Shown here: positions 46,061 through 58,619 of the stretch, piece by piece
Layout of the letters: each line of letters opens with the position of its first letter
Position numbering within the stretch: position 1 is the stretch's first letter
Assembly: GCA_028532985.1 (NCBI GenBank)
Contig: JANCIK010000004.1
Coordinates: 3,410,001 to 3,474,000, forward strand
Length of the DNA stretch: 64,000 bases
Source of the DNA: Stropharia rugosoannulata
Taxonomy: Eukaryota; Basidiomycota; Agaricomycetes; Agaricales; Strophariaceae
Reading direction: 5' to 3'
The notes under the pieces: model-generated
Told to the model about the DNA's origin: nothing
The model's input: only the letters and a program-made list of their open reading frames with translations
The model's database searches: none
Position numbers and translations under genes: made by a program

Positions 46061-49000
46061 CACTGGCATCCCTTTGGCATCCCTCAAGCTCTAGGTTCGA
46101 AGCTCTAGTCATGCCACCGGCAGAGAGAAAGGTGAAAAGACACAGGCTGACGTTGAACCAACTGTAGTTCAAGTGGCCCTCTTCCTGAATCCCCTCCTCG
46201 GGCCTCAGGCTTCAAGCTTCAAGTATTGCAGGATATTGCGGCCTTGGCCTGGCCAATTTTAAATTGTGATGTTACTTTCCAACGCCTTTCTCTAATAACA
46301 GTGACCAAAAGTTATACAATGTCCCCCAGGCATCGAACCGACAGCAGGCAGTGCATATCCATATCCTTGCAGAATTTCTTGAAAACAGAGCTAAAAACTC
46401 TTGAGTATTTCCTCAATCCAGGCTGCAGCTGTAGCCCAACCGCAGCCGCCTCCGCAACTTGTTCTGACAAACCACTTGCACTCCACTAACTCTTAGAAGG
46501 CGATAAATACGTGAAGGTATGTAATTCTAAGCTTAAACCCTCTTTCCAACATCGTCTGACCCGTCATTTCCTCTTGCAGTGTTACTGGCAAAAAACAAAA
46601 AAAGAAATCGCCCTTATGAAGATTATGCACTCATAAGGAAGGTCGAAAGACGATGCCTGTTTTGATCTTCATACCTGCCCTGCTGCGTCCTTGATTCTTG
46701 AAGATGCCTTGAACGAACGGCACAAATACTAACAACAAACAGCACCTGCGTTCGCCTCCACTCACAATACCATGTCAACTGGGTTTAAAGGCTGACGCTG
46801 GCTGAAGGCTGCGCCTTATAAATCTAATTAGGATCAAACACTCGTATGACGCCCCCTCATGGACACATAATGCAATGCGGCTGTCGAATGCGTGCCTGAT
46901 TTATCAATATCTGGGGTAGGCAAGAGGACCCACATTATCAGCATGTATAATGATGACCTTCGCTAGAATTGTCTGCATTCAGTACGATGAAAATGTATTT
47001 GTAGAGCTATCAAAGTAGTAAACCAATGAAATTTGCAAGTTGAATAGTGTGTAATTAAGGAGTAGCGAATGGGGATTTGACATATTAAATTAATCGAAAG
47101 TATATCTGGATGATTCAGTAGTATAATCTAATTCAACTTTAGTACTGCGATTATTGAAGTTCATGACATATCCGAGTGGATAATGTCACGAAGGGAGACC
47201 AAATTTGACGGAGATTCAGCTTTTAACATGTCATGTCCCCATCCGCTGTTCAAAGTGTATGTACAGGCATGTGAGCGCAAGAAATAAAGGTATTTCGATA
47301 CTCACTAACCGACTGGCTGGAAATTTATTGACTTGGTTCGGCATTGCTACCAGCAGCTTTCCGCAACAGCCTATTTGTCCAAGATTTGTCCTATGAAAAG
47401 GTCTGACAATAATATGAAGTTGACGTCAGGCACGGTGTTGAATAAACACACCTTGAGCTCTTCCCTTCGCATCATCGGATGTCATTTCGTGGCCATGGAA
47501 GCGGTCGGTTATTGAGAAAATGTAGTGAAGGGGAACTGTTCGGCTCGTTCAAATTCTGACTTTTACATAGGCCAGGAAGATACGTACCTAAGAGGCACAG
47601 CCAATAAAGAACGGTTGAAGCGGCAAAGCGGCATTGAATTGGTGAGACTGGGTGAGGTATTGGGTGATATAACGAGTGGTGGGGCAAAGACAATGATGGT
47701 TGTGCTCTTCAGGCAATTTTCAATAGCTCGAGCATTGCGACAAGTCGCCAATGTGGTCGTGCAAACCGCCAGACATGCCAGAGATCGACGAGCAGGATCC
47801 CTGTAAGCAATATGAGCGCCAGTAGAGCCTGAAGCTCTACGAGATAGAGGGGTATGGCAGTAATGATTGTTTATTGTTTAAAAGAGCTGAGGTACTTAAG
47901 GAAATGAAAGGCAAAGATGGGCGCCAATCACTGGAAATGAAGCTGCCTTTTATGTAGGTCCCACTTTTAGACGGCGCTCGGGAAGGATATCCAGAAATGG
48001 GCATCCTTGTTGGGCAAACTCCGCTTCCACGAAAGCTGAGGCTGTGAATTGCTAACAAGTCCAGTTTCTCCCGAAAATGTCTTCCATGATTGTGCCCGAC
48101 TCGGGGAAAGAGCGAGAAGAGCGAAGAGTACGTCGTCTGTCCCGATTTGAGCATTCCTTAAACTGGGCAGTAATCAAGTACTGACTGCCCGCTAGAAACG
48201 GAGCGACGTCATTCAAGGATCCCGTGCCAGAATGTACTACTAGTTCTCAGTATCTGCTGTAGACAAAGACGAGAAAGAGCTAGAGTTCGGCATAACAGCT
48301 GAGCAAGACACAGTTGATATCTCCTGGTCAGGCGTAGGCATTCAATGACATTAACCGATGTCTTCAACATATATCTAGTGGGCCTTGATGTTGCAAAGGC
48401 CGCCATCCTCCCCATTTGAACACTTTCGGTTCATGAATCGAATATGAACAGCGCAGCCATGGATCAAACCAAGATACCACCGCGCACGGTCCAGAGAAAA
48501 GGAGATATCCCTATGATTTACCGGCGTCACCTCTCGGGATGAAATTTTCAGATACTTCAACTGGAATTTTCGCGCATATCTCCAGGAAACAGTATCGCCA
48601 TGGCCACCGTACGCGTTGTTGTAAGAACAAGTTCAACAGGAGGGCTTGAAGTCACATCCTTTTCTCCCAACGGCATTGCCCAGAAGTACGAATGTGAAGT
48701 TTGTAGCCGCAACGAGAAGACTAGCAGGGATAGAATACTCTATTATGTTCTCTTTCAGCGAGAATAAGATTCACAAGACCCTCTGGCTCGTTCGACCATC
48801 TTTCTAGGCAAGACCAAGGCAAGTGTGCTGGCGGAGCTATTATGGACGACCTCGCTAGCCTCAAGCTTCTGTTGAAAAGCTTCGTTTTGGCATGTGTTAT
48901 GTTGCCAGAGATTAATGGAGTCTTGTCAAGCATCAAGCATCGCCAACTTCCAAAGTTCTTCTCCCAGACTCCCAAGGTCGAGAAGGCGTCAGGGAACCTT

Positions 49001-52000
49001 ATCTACAGATTACAAGGTCCTTCAGGCTCCAGGAGAGTCACTTGATAAGACGCAGGATGTGGAATATTACAGCGGCCTTACAATAAAATCGGGGCATTCA
49101 GGTCTTGAAATTGGCTTGCAGCCTTGCAAGAAGGTCAGAGGATGGTTCTAAAGAGTCATCGATAACGTTACAGAGGAAAACCCACCAGCAGATTAAAGCT
49201 CCTTGTATCTGAAATCTTCGCCTACGTTTGGCATACTTCGGATTAATCTCGACCGACGACCACATACTTCTACCTGGGGATTGCACTGCATGTCGGCCAT
49301 ACGTCACCAATGCCGTTTAATCTTGAACATATCTTGCTATGCGTCTTTCCGAGACATCTGTTGGACTGTCAGCCCGATTTATCCTTGCATTGAAGTTGAT
49401 GCATACCTTCATGTTTTTCTTTTACAAGCATCCAAAGCCGGGGCTCTGCATTATACATTTATCTCGTTGGTTTTGGTGTCGTCGACAGCCTTGAAATCAA
49501 AGCCAGCTTATCTCAGAAAGATCATCCAGAGTTAACGTCAACGAGCAAAGGCCCAACAAAGGTCGGCCAAAAGCCGCGTGCAAGAGCGGCGATTCAAATT
49601 TCATTTGTGGGTGCATGCAACACCTGACCTCTACGCCGACTTATTTTACGCCGCAAACCGGTGCCCACAAGCAATCTATATTAGATGTATAGCTCCAATA
49701 GGTCCATGAAATGTATCAAGATTATCCAAGGTAAGTATATCTGTAGCCTGTTCATCACAAACTCGTCATATAGTAATTCCCTTTTGAAGATACTCATGCC
49801 TAACGGTATGCCAGCAGCGAAATGAACAATGCATATGGCTGGAAGAAAGCACGTCTTGCCAAACTGTGGCGCCCCACTTCTCCCTGCCCAGATGAACGAA
49901 CAAAAACCAGCAGCAAAATGCAACGCCATCTATCCCTAGCTTTCTGACCCAGGCGTCTTTCAGACCTAGGTCCTACACTGAGCTATTCCCAGCACGATAG
50001 ATCCCAAATTCGCAAACAGAATGTCACAGAAAGCTTCTGCAACGGGTAGGCCTTTCTATATTCTGTTTCTCACTGCTGTATTGACGTGACTACATCAGCC
50101 ATACAGTGCATATATACACCCATTTCAACTTGTATTACTTCACAGCATCCCACCTCGTAGCTTCGGTACTGTGAAGAGTAATATGGCATACGTCTGCGGT
50201 TTTCGTCTCCCGCTTTCACATACGAACGAAGAACCTAGAGCACCGAAAGCTGATTAACGCACATATACATCCCACGGCTGGATCTTCGAGCAACGGTTAC
50301 GCAAATCCGCACGAACGAGAGGATACACAAGACCGCCAGATAAACTTATCTCAAGGGTCCGCCACGCAGGTGTTTTTTCATCTCGCTTTGGCGACGAAGC
50401 AGCCACAGTGTTCCTTCTCAGAGCCCTTAACACATGGATATTCTCGAGAAATATCGCAAACGCGGTCCTGACCCCACTTGCCTGGCCGACTGGAAAGATA
50501 TCATCCTAGAGTACGGTATTCAAATTCGCCGCCGCGGTGCTTCCTTTCGCATTGTTAATAACATGCGTCCCACCGACGGCTCTTTCTTGTGTTCAAATAT
50601 TGAAATGAGTCTTTGCTCCGGTATTCTCAGTATTTTCAAGAAGCGCAGCCGTAGCGAGGTCCTCCACTGTCGCTATCTCTTCACGGAAATTCATATACTT
50701 CGTCTATGCCAATGGCAGATACTCTTATACGGTTCTTTCTTGTACAGACCCGGTGCGGTACTTCCTGAATAATTGCCTGGACTGCAGCTCTTTACTAATC
50801 TGGACTCTGTAAAATACAAAATTGCAGCACCTGTTGCAGTTACATTATTGCTCCACCTTCTCAAGGACTTTTGCTGATTTCTCTGAAAAAAAATTGCTTG
50901 TCAATCCCACATTGCAGAGCTAGTCGTGCAACAGTCGTGCTCGTGCAAAGCCTTCACTTACATACACCGTCCATCTTGCATCAGCCTTCAAGAACACATC
51001 AACACTGACAAAAGTCGAGTCCAGTACGTATGTATAATATGTATCTGCTACTTTTCGATGAAATAGCACATATTCCCAAAGCACAACTTCCGACTCCCAG
51101 GTCCAACCCAAGTCTCCAACCGCGCCTAACTGCCTTTCTTGGGTGCTGCCGATCAGTGATGTCATGGCCGGGCCCTCGTTACCACGGAAACGACAAGCGC
51201 GAACATTTCATTTATTGTATCGCCCGGTCTGCACAGGTTTTCACGATTCAAATAGTAACCTTTTTGAAAGAGTACTATCCAAGTCTACCATGATTGTTTT
51301 GAGTAAACGATTCGACTTTCGAGTTGGTCTGGCGAGGTAAAATTTGCCACTGATAAGAGCAGGTTGCTTCAAAAAATGGGCTTTTGGCCGTTTCATACCA
51401 CTGACGGTTGATAAGACTGCTTCTGGTCATTGGCTGCATTCGGTGGCGCACTAAGGTGAGAGAATCATCACTTACCGGATTGTCATTGTATTCAGCCGGC
51501 CATGCTTATCGCGCTTCCTCTTTCTTTACATGGAGCATGGACTAGTATGGAAGAGTTTCGGGAAATGGAGGTGGGAAGGACAGCATTATCGCGCATTTAC
51601 GGTTGAGCCCAAGTTGAGCCTGAAACTGTGCCCATCTAGAATGTCATGAAGGGGTATGAACACTCTTATAAGCTTCATAACTGCTTCAAATGAGGTATAT
51701 AGAACAGTAAGGAAGTCCTACAATGTAAGAATTCGCGGAGGTGAGTAGCGGGTAACCACAACGGTATCCAACTGGCTTGGCTCGCGGACGTAAGTCGACT
51801 GGTGATTTTGTAATTATTGTGCGACAATTGCCCTGAAAGGTTACGATCGCGCGGGTTAAAGGATAACGCTACGGTTTACTTCCGCCCTACCGTTGGCTCT
51901 TTTCTTTCGTCCGTCCGTGTTGATTCTCTTCCTTCCTCCCTCCTCCCTCCCCAGATACTCTGTCCGGTGGCCGGGTGCCTTCATTTATCCAACCCTCGCT

Positions 52001-52137
52001 CTTCATCGTACTAAACATACGCGGAGGCGAAACTTCTTCTCTTTACTCACCTTCGCTTTGCCCTGAACACAACACAACTACTCCCAACCAGGGAACAGCA
52101 CGACGCTCGAATCAACACGAGAACAGAACTTACGAAG
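46061..52137. other. Spacer of the inverted repeat, gene-poor, upstream of the AA14-like gene
   Basis: About 6 kb without a recognised intact gene apart from the partial family copy near 47.4-48.2 kb. A 112-residue frame at 50434-50772 has no recognisable family. Just upstream of the AA14-like gene (about 51880-52137) the sequence turns strongly pyrimidine-rich, as in a fungal promoter/leader. It holds one SYGGRG-type match on the minus strand near 51948, which could be a CreA-type carbon-repression site but is only a six-base match. Confidence 0.45.
47472..48160 (-). pseudogene. Third, degraded copy of the inverted-repeat gene family
   Basis: On the minus strand a segment at about 48010-47930 aligns with the left and right arm copies through the nucleotide block encoding LPERRLK. 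The hydrophobic helix is then recognisable as LLALILLTGILLVDLWHV with the following Trp-x-V/L-Arg pattern (about 47820-47740), and the next intron donor (gtacgt, near 47598) lies at the equivalent place. The C-terminal exons AVVYGESTE and RLLYPQRF were not found. Position and orientation are the same as in the left arm. I read it as a truncated paralog; it is more diverged than the two arms are from each other. Confidence 0.45.
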
Positions 52138-53949
52138 ATGATCAACTCTAAATCCAAGAGCAGCAAGGCTGCGTTGCTTTTCGCCGCACTCGGGCTCCTG
52201 GGCGGCGCCGACGCTCACTTGGCGCCGTTCCACAAGGGAATGTACTGCTTGAATGGGAATATACCAGGAACGGACTTGAACTCGTACGCGATAGTCAGCC
52301 CGTTGTACCAGCTGCCGTTCAGTGGATGGTGGAGTGAGTGTTATTTTCAAGTCTTTCTCCGCTTCCGTTATGTCATGAGACTTTTTCTGTGATGTTTTGT
52401 CTTTTTCCTTTTCGGTTACGCATAGCTGCGGTTGTTTTTGCCTCGTTCTATTTCTAAACCTCACTGTCATGTTTGTCGGCACGAGCTGACGAGATTATTT
52501 TTACCCTTAGTGCATGGATTCAACAACGTGAGTTAACCTCAGTTGCGAGCTACATGGAGGATATTTACGAATGTGTCTCTAGTGCAACCAGTACCCGCCA
52601 GCTGATGGCGACTTCCTGGATCTGTAAGTCTCACTTTATCTGCCCTTGATACTCTTCTGGAACGCTTCTTTTTTAGACCTGCGGGAGGAAACTTCATGGT
52701 CGAAATAGCATCGAACCGTGCAAAGACAACACTTTCGTACAATGGCCAATACACTTCAGAATGGCCAGACGGTAACAATTACCCAGAGGACTACGTGCGT
52801 TATTCTGTTCTCACTTGTTGTTCATCGCCGCTGACAACTTTTCATTTGTCTAGAACATCCCGAGCTGTATCATATCGCCAAACAGTACGCTTTACACCCC
52901 TCTTAGATCCACCGTGCTTCGCTGATCGTTTTCTCAATCAGTGCACGCGCAGAACCAGTCGATGGCTGCCGGAACCGCATTTGCTATCTCTTACGAGTCG
53001 GACATAAACAATGTAACTCCAGAGAACCTTGTTGTATTCAGTGTGCGGTACAAGTGAGTGATTCCATTTTTTGAGATGGACTTTGAGTTGACTTGAATGT
53101 AGTACGCCATGGAAGCGCGAAATATGGTACGACGTGCCCGCTGCAATGCCGGAGTGCCCCGCTGCTGGATGCACGTGTGCAGTACGTTCTATCTTTTCTT
53201 TCCTACCATTCAAAAGCTGACGGTCTTCCGTGCAGTGGGGCTGGGTTCCGAACGGTTGTGGCCAGCCTAACATCTACCAGACACCTTTCAAATGCCGGGT
53301 TACCTCATCCAACAACTTCTCCTCAGCCCGCGCGCTCGCGGCCCCTAAAGCACCCGTCTGGTGCGAAGACAACCAAGGTGCATGTGTCAAGGGCGCGAAG
53401 CAGATGATATACTGGAACCAGAACGAGCGAAACAACGTCCAAGTATCTGGAATGGACTTGAGCGGCGAACCACGGAGCCCGGGTTACAACGCAAAGATGG
53501 GCTGGGCGGATGGTGCGCAGGATGACATCTTTACTGGTTCTGCGGGAGCAGGGGCCCAGACGACGAAAGCTCCGGCACCTGCGTCTACACCCGCAGCTTC
53601 ATCTGCTCCGGCTGCTGTTGTCTCAGTGGGCGCGGGTGGGGCGATCGTGAATGCGGGTGGTGCCAGCGCCAGCGCCAATGTCAATAATGGTAGCGCCAAC
53701 GCCAACGCCAACGCCAACTCGGGCACAGCCAATCCTGCTTCTGCATCCCCTGCTGCGTCCACCTCAACTGCACCGGTGTCCTCTTCACCCGCAGCCGCTA
53801 GCGCAACTCCTACCAGCCACGGACGTATGCGCGGGTCATGCAGCGCGGGCACTCGGCGCCCGCGTGCTTTGGCCAGCCGCCTTGACGGGGCATCTTCAGT
53901 TGAAGCTGTAGCACTACACAAGAAGAGGCACCTCAGGCGCGACTTCTAA
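52138..53949 (+). CDS. AA14-like lytic polysaccharide monooxygenase, secreted
   Basis: Eight exons, 52138-52333, 52511-52527, 52583-52623, 52677-52794, 52854-52884, 52942-53053, 53103-53181 and 53236-53949, give an open 435-residue protein. A signal peptide ([17 protein letters not shown]) is followed by His27, which after cleavage becomes the N-terminal His of a copper histidine brace. Downstream are [33 protein letters not shown], the second candidate His in [31 protein letters not shown] and [14 protein letters not shown], and the core ends near QDDIF. This order and many cysteines fit family AA14, reported to act on recalcitrant xylan on cellulose. An Ala/Ser/Asn-rich tail with a (NA)n run then extends about 130 residues and ends strongly basic. 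No CBM1 is seen. Exon 2 is only 17 bases. The family is assigned from motif memory; copper oxidase-type chemistry is inferred. Confidence 0.85.
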
Positions 53950-55309
53950 ATAACGAGCATCATCCATTCTCGTTTCCTACCTTGATCATTGCATCCACGT
54001 TCATGTTCGCACCGCATATATGCACTTCGATGCATGGTTTATGGTCGAACACTCACTAGATCGACGCTTTTCAATTTTCATCCCTAGCGGTTCTGCTATC
54101 ACCCGCATATATCCACCCTTCTCTTTGTCGATTCGCCCACTACCTTCCGTCGCCTCCTTTCCTCCGACTGCACAGCACCTCTTTGTCCCTGGCGGGCAAG
54201 CGCATATACCCACCACCCATCGCCCGACCACGCACTTCCCAGGCGGAATTTGCTCATTCCGCATCATAGTCCTCGACACGCGCCGCGATGGCTGGCCCAG
54301 CGCATGTCTGTTGTATGGTATATGCATTTATTTTTTTACGCTCATCTTTTTACCTTTATCCCTGAATCCCTGTTTGTCTCTGTCTCCATCTATGTCGCTA
54401 TTTTCATTGTTGCTAGATGCTATGTCTACAAAGCACCCTGTACCCCAGCCCGTGACTATGTACCGTGTATGTAGACTAATGGTTGGTTGATTTGTTGTAT
54501 GCGTGCATATATTCATATGTTTCTTTCCATTCTTTTCTTTCGGATACTGTGAGCAACAATGGCAATCAGAAAATAAATTAGTAGGTTCACAAGTTCATTG
54601 AGGACTTCCAAGACGGCTCGAGGCGCTTTGGGATTCCCGAGAGAGAATTCAGAGTAGATTTCTTAAAATTCAAATAAAGTGATTTTATTACGGCCGGTAT
54701 TCAAGTCGGTACAGGCAAAGGTAGAAAGATAGCGACACTTATGACAAATTATAATGCGAATAACTCTGTTCAAGGAACGAAGCTTTGCTAGGAGCATAAG
54801 CTTTGCTTTGGGAGTTGTTCTTCCACAAGTATTCGTCAGCATCTTGATGAGGTTTTGCGGTTCTGAACTAGAGTTTAGATGTAACGTTTCGTTGCTTCGT
54901 TTGCAGGCCAAGCAAGGGTAAGAATATCATCCTTGCAGCTATATCCAGTGTTGGGTTAAATGTGGTCAACAGTCCATAAAGACGCCTCTCGGCTGGAGTG
55001 GTTTATCGAGGCCATACCAAAATACTCAACGGACAATAGTGAATAAAAACCTTTGCATAATTGTACGTACTAACACAGGCTTTGAAGGACATCGTTTGAA
55101 TGCTGTTGCACCTTGTACTGCGGCTGTCAGACTCCAAAGCAGGGAGGAGGAAGTTCGCTTTTAGGGCCAGAATGGCAACTGCGCAGGCGAGGGGAAAGAG
55201 CCACCATACAACCTGAACAAATTCCGATACGAACTGTGATCTCTTGCCTTTTCCGTTATTCTTTTTTGACAGTATTGAGTAGAGCTTCGAATTTCGTGCT
55301 TGAAGGTGG
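53950..55309. other. 3' flank of the AA14-like gene to the right inverted-repeat arm
   Basis: About 1.4 kb. The first 500 bases are pyrimidine-rich and probably include the 3' untranslated region; an overlapping 156-residue frame (54020-54490) is Ser/Pro/Leu-rich and looks like a by-product of that composition. Nothing else is recognised. Confidence 0.45.
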
Positions 55310-58300
55310 CCAATGAGCGGGACGTGGCTTGCCGAACATACTGATTTGTTCAAGCAGGTTCCTCTTTGAACATTTGAATCACCGCTCTTCACAGATGCAT
55401 CACCACGACCCTTTCCTCTCGGTTTCAACCCATTCCCTCGTCATGAACGACGCCTTCGGAAGCCACTAGACGAACTAGAGGCGAATATATGCTAAGAACA
55501 GAAAGTGAATCAGTAAAAACCACCCGAGGAAGAAGACTCCGAGTGAAACATTACCCAGACATCTACAACAACCACACGAAAACAGAGAAACTGCCTCTGC
55601 CGAATCAGTACTGGCTCCGTTACCAGAGACGGTGAAAAGGAGGGAGGAGGGTTGTGTGTGGGAGTTCGACTGGGCACAATGGACCGTTGAGCAACGTTTG
55701 GGAGGAAATGTTTGAACAAGTCGTGCGTACATATTTTGTCCTCTTCTTCTTCTGACGGGCAGAGGTCCCATAATTCTTCTTTATCATTCCTCAGGAAACA
55801 GCTGCGATGACATATTCCAGCTTTGTTCAGCTTCGTATGCAGAATCTGCATGTTGATCTGAGGCAGGACTACTTGGGTCGACGTTGTCCAGCTTCTTCTC
55901 GTCGAGAACAACTTACATGCATCAGAGAATAAAAATTCTCCAGATTTTCTGTGAGTATGTTCGCAGAATACGTGAAGTTGTTGCACTCTTCAATTTCCCT
56001 CATCGTATTTGCAGTCTGGTGCACCACCGTGGAACGTCGGCCTTCAGACAACCTTCAGCTCACACATCAATATTTATTCGAGTCGACCACGATAATATGC
56101 GCTTGTCGAACCGGTCTTCGGGGTTATTCTGTCTTGATCTTGCTGCTGGAATACGGATTCATGTAGCAGGACTCAGTCTGGCAACATTGTATTGGTCGCC
56201 ATGAATTGCGAGAGTATCATCGTCCATCCAAAGATACAGAGTTATATTAGAAACTCCTTTGGTAAGATGCAGCGCCTTCCCCTCATTATAACATCTTGTT
56301 TAGGTGCGAAGGTTCGCTGGTTGGCGACGGCTACGACGCGAATGTGGCGCTTCGACGACGAGAACAAGGAAGAGGCAGATAAAGCACGTTGAGCATATAG
56401 ACGGGCTGAAAGGAACTTGAGAGGCTGTCAAAGCATCAGCGTTATCCATGCGTTTTGCGCAGAGCTAGGGCCGACCGCTGTCCCCAAGGAGTCCAGGATG
56501 ACTGAGATAGCTCGGAGGTTGCTTTATCTAGAGTGGGCATGATTTTTCTAGGTGGACCTCTGATGTCGAACTACTTGCGAGACATGTTCCACCAAGGACT
56601 TGCAAGTTCGCAGCGGAATTTGGAGATCAAACTGACTCGAGGCAAGGAATCATGGCTATGACTTCAAGCTTCCTCATGAATCAATGGGTGGTTGTCGTAC
56701 AGCGTTGACGAGGAATCCTCTCTTTCGTTTGCATGGCTGGATGAACTGCCCTGGGGAACTGTCTCAAAGAATGGCTTCTAAAGAAGTGGATTGGTTGACC
56801 TCGATGCGATTCTCTGGACGCCCGGTGGACAGGGAACAAGAATAGGAAAGCATCGCACTCTTGGCTGTTGTTAATGTGCTAAGACGCCTGGGCATTGCTA
56901 GATATCTCACAATTTCAGAACAGCTGCGCTTTTGTCTGGTCTATCGACGAAATACGCACCTCTAGGGTCCAATCCCATTCTCCGAGGGCATCTGCTATAA
57001 TTCTGAGCGGTGACTGGTCTCCTGGAGCGAAACCTTGGCGAAACCCCATAATCAACCTGTAGTAGTTGGGAGAACTTGTGGTATAACTTAACATGATGCC
57101 CGGTTACAGGAACACACACATTGCTGAAGTCGAATTCAATACAACTGCACGACTCGCAAAAAGTCCTAAAAACTAGGAGGCATCACATTGCCAACATGGT
57201 GCTAGAAGCCTAGCTAGTTCGGAAGAGTCGCTTCTTTTTCTGAGCGAATGATAAATGACATACCTCTAGCCTCTTGGTTCCACCTCGCACGTCGACAGCC
57301 ATATTCAAAAACGTTTCTTGTAGCTCTGAGCGGTGGGCGTTCCTATGAAGCGCAAGTGTTTAATCCGGAAGACATCATTTTTGGGAGGTCTTCCCAAGCG
57401 CCGTCTGAACTGAAAGGATCCACTTACATATACGGCAGGCCTCATGTCTGATCCCAGTCTCCATTTCTCGCTCCTCTTTCTTCCTGTTCCCCCCACATTT
57501 GCCCAAAATTCAGCCTCTCACTCTCGTCCAGCCTGTAGAATCTCTGGTGGGCGTCACAGTGACGCTTGCCGCTCTTCTGGTGTTGGCTCTTCCTATCTTT
57601 GTCGGCGTCTGGCACGTTTTGCGGCTTGCGTGCCTCAAATGGCAGTTCATAATGACATTCGAATTATGAAGACTCACCTGAAAACGACGAAAAAAGTCTC
57701 ATTCGACACCTCTTTAAATACAACCCACACTCTCCTGTCGCGTCCACCTTCCCACTTTGCCTGGTCAGGCCCTATCGTACCCCTGGTTGTGAAGGTACGT
57801 CTCCAGCTATCCTTTTCACTGTTCCGTTCAGCTGACTGACATTCTCTAGGCTGTTGTTTATGGCGAAAGCACTGAGGTGAGCATTTAATTAGAGAGCTCG
57901 CGTGGAATGCATGCCTATCATTTAATTTTAGCCCGAGGATCAGTCTCCTGCCAGTGCTGCTGTCGAAAATGATCGACTGCTCTACCCACAACGTTTCCTG
58001 AACTGGGCGATGCATCTTCTATCTGTTGGTGAGCTTGTTCCAAATGAAGCTTGTAGTATGGTGCTGATTTGGGCTGTCACGCTGGCAGCGACGCGCAAGG
58101 CGACTCGGTCAAATACTGAACTTCTCAAGCTAAGACTGCATAATATCCACCACCGTTAACAAATATTCAAATGGTGGCTTCATTCTGTCAATTTGATGTA
58201 CGTTCGATTCATTCTCTCACCACGAATTTGTATCTCACGCTCTTGAAGGTATATATCTTGCTTTTGTTTTCCGTCACGCTCTTTCGATGAACCACTTCTT

Positions 58301-58525
58301 GTTTCTTGCTCTTCTTGCTCTTGCGATCAGCTATATCTTGTTGCTCTTCTTGCTGTCATGTTGGATGCACATCCTACCTTATGCCTAATTTCTATGCCAA
58401 AAACACGTAGTAATCACCCATAGACGTATATCCTTTCTGATGTATCATACTTATCACGCTTATTGTCTTGAATATCACACGTAGATCTTGAAGTTGCTTT
58501 TGAATGTTGTCCTTGAAGCTTGATG
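55310..58525. repeat. Right arm of the large diverged inverted repeat
   Basis: Reverse-complement partner of 42930-46060, with the anchor pairs listed for the left arm. It has small private insertions, for example about 85 bases near 56243-56330 inside a segment that is uninterrupted in the left arm. The two copies also share decayed coding segments outside the main gene family, such as SIIVHPKIQ and RFDDENKE (56215-56380 here, 45190-45070 in the left arm). Confidence 0.85.
57290..58159 (+). CDS. Unrecognised duplicated gene family, right-arm copy (model partial)
   Basis: The same pieces as in the left arm, on the plus strand. They are SYEAQVFNPEDIIFGRSS and STYIYGRPH (57335-57450); the helix VTVTLAALLVLALPIFVGVW with HVLRLACLKW (about 57555-57645); MKTHLKTTKKVSFDTSLN through HFAWSGPIVPLVVK (57667-57791); intron to tctctag (57849); AVVYGESTE (57850-57876); intron to attttag; PEDQSPASAAVENDRLLYPQ and RFLNWAMHLLSV; and RSNTELLKLRLHNIHHR ending TAA at 58159. 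The last segment can be read either through or by removing an intron gtgagc...ctggcag, and both stay open. In the left arm only the spliced form stays in frame, which favours splicing. No family is recognised. Function unknown; a single membrane helix is likely. Confidence 0.5.
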
Positions 58526-58619
58526 GTCGAAAGAAGCATTCTGAGTGACTGGATGCTCCCCTCCTGCCTTGAAGAGGATTGGATCACACAATGACGTCTT
58601 CAACTGGAGTTTGCGCATT

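Noticed and set aside
46090..46120. ggttcgaagc resembling a tRNA B box
   Set aside because: No A box at the right distance, and the surrounding bases do not fold into a cloverleaf by eye.
46320..46350. Minus-strand ggttcgatgcc resembling a tRNA B box
   Set aside because: T-stem pairing fails and no acceptor stem or A box could be placed.
50434..50772. 112-residue ATG-initiated frame
   Set aside because: No recognisable family, no helix or motif pattern, no intron signals; could be chance in a long spacer.
54020..54490. 156-residue Ser/Pro/Leu-rich frame after the AA14-like gene
   Set aside because: Sits in the pyrimidine-rich 3' flank; composition alone explains the open frame.
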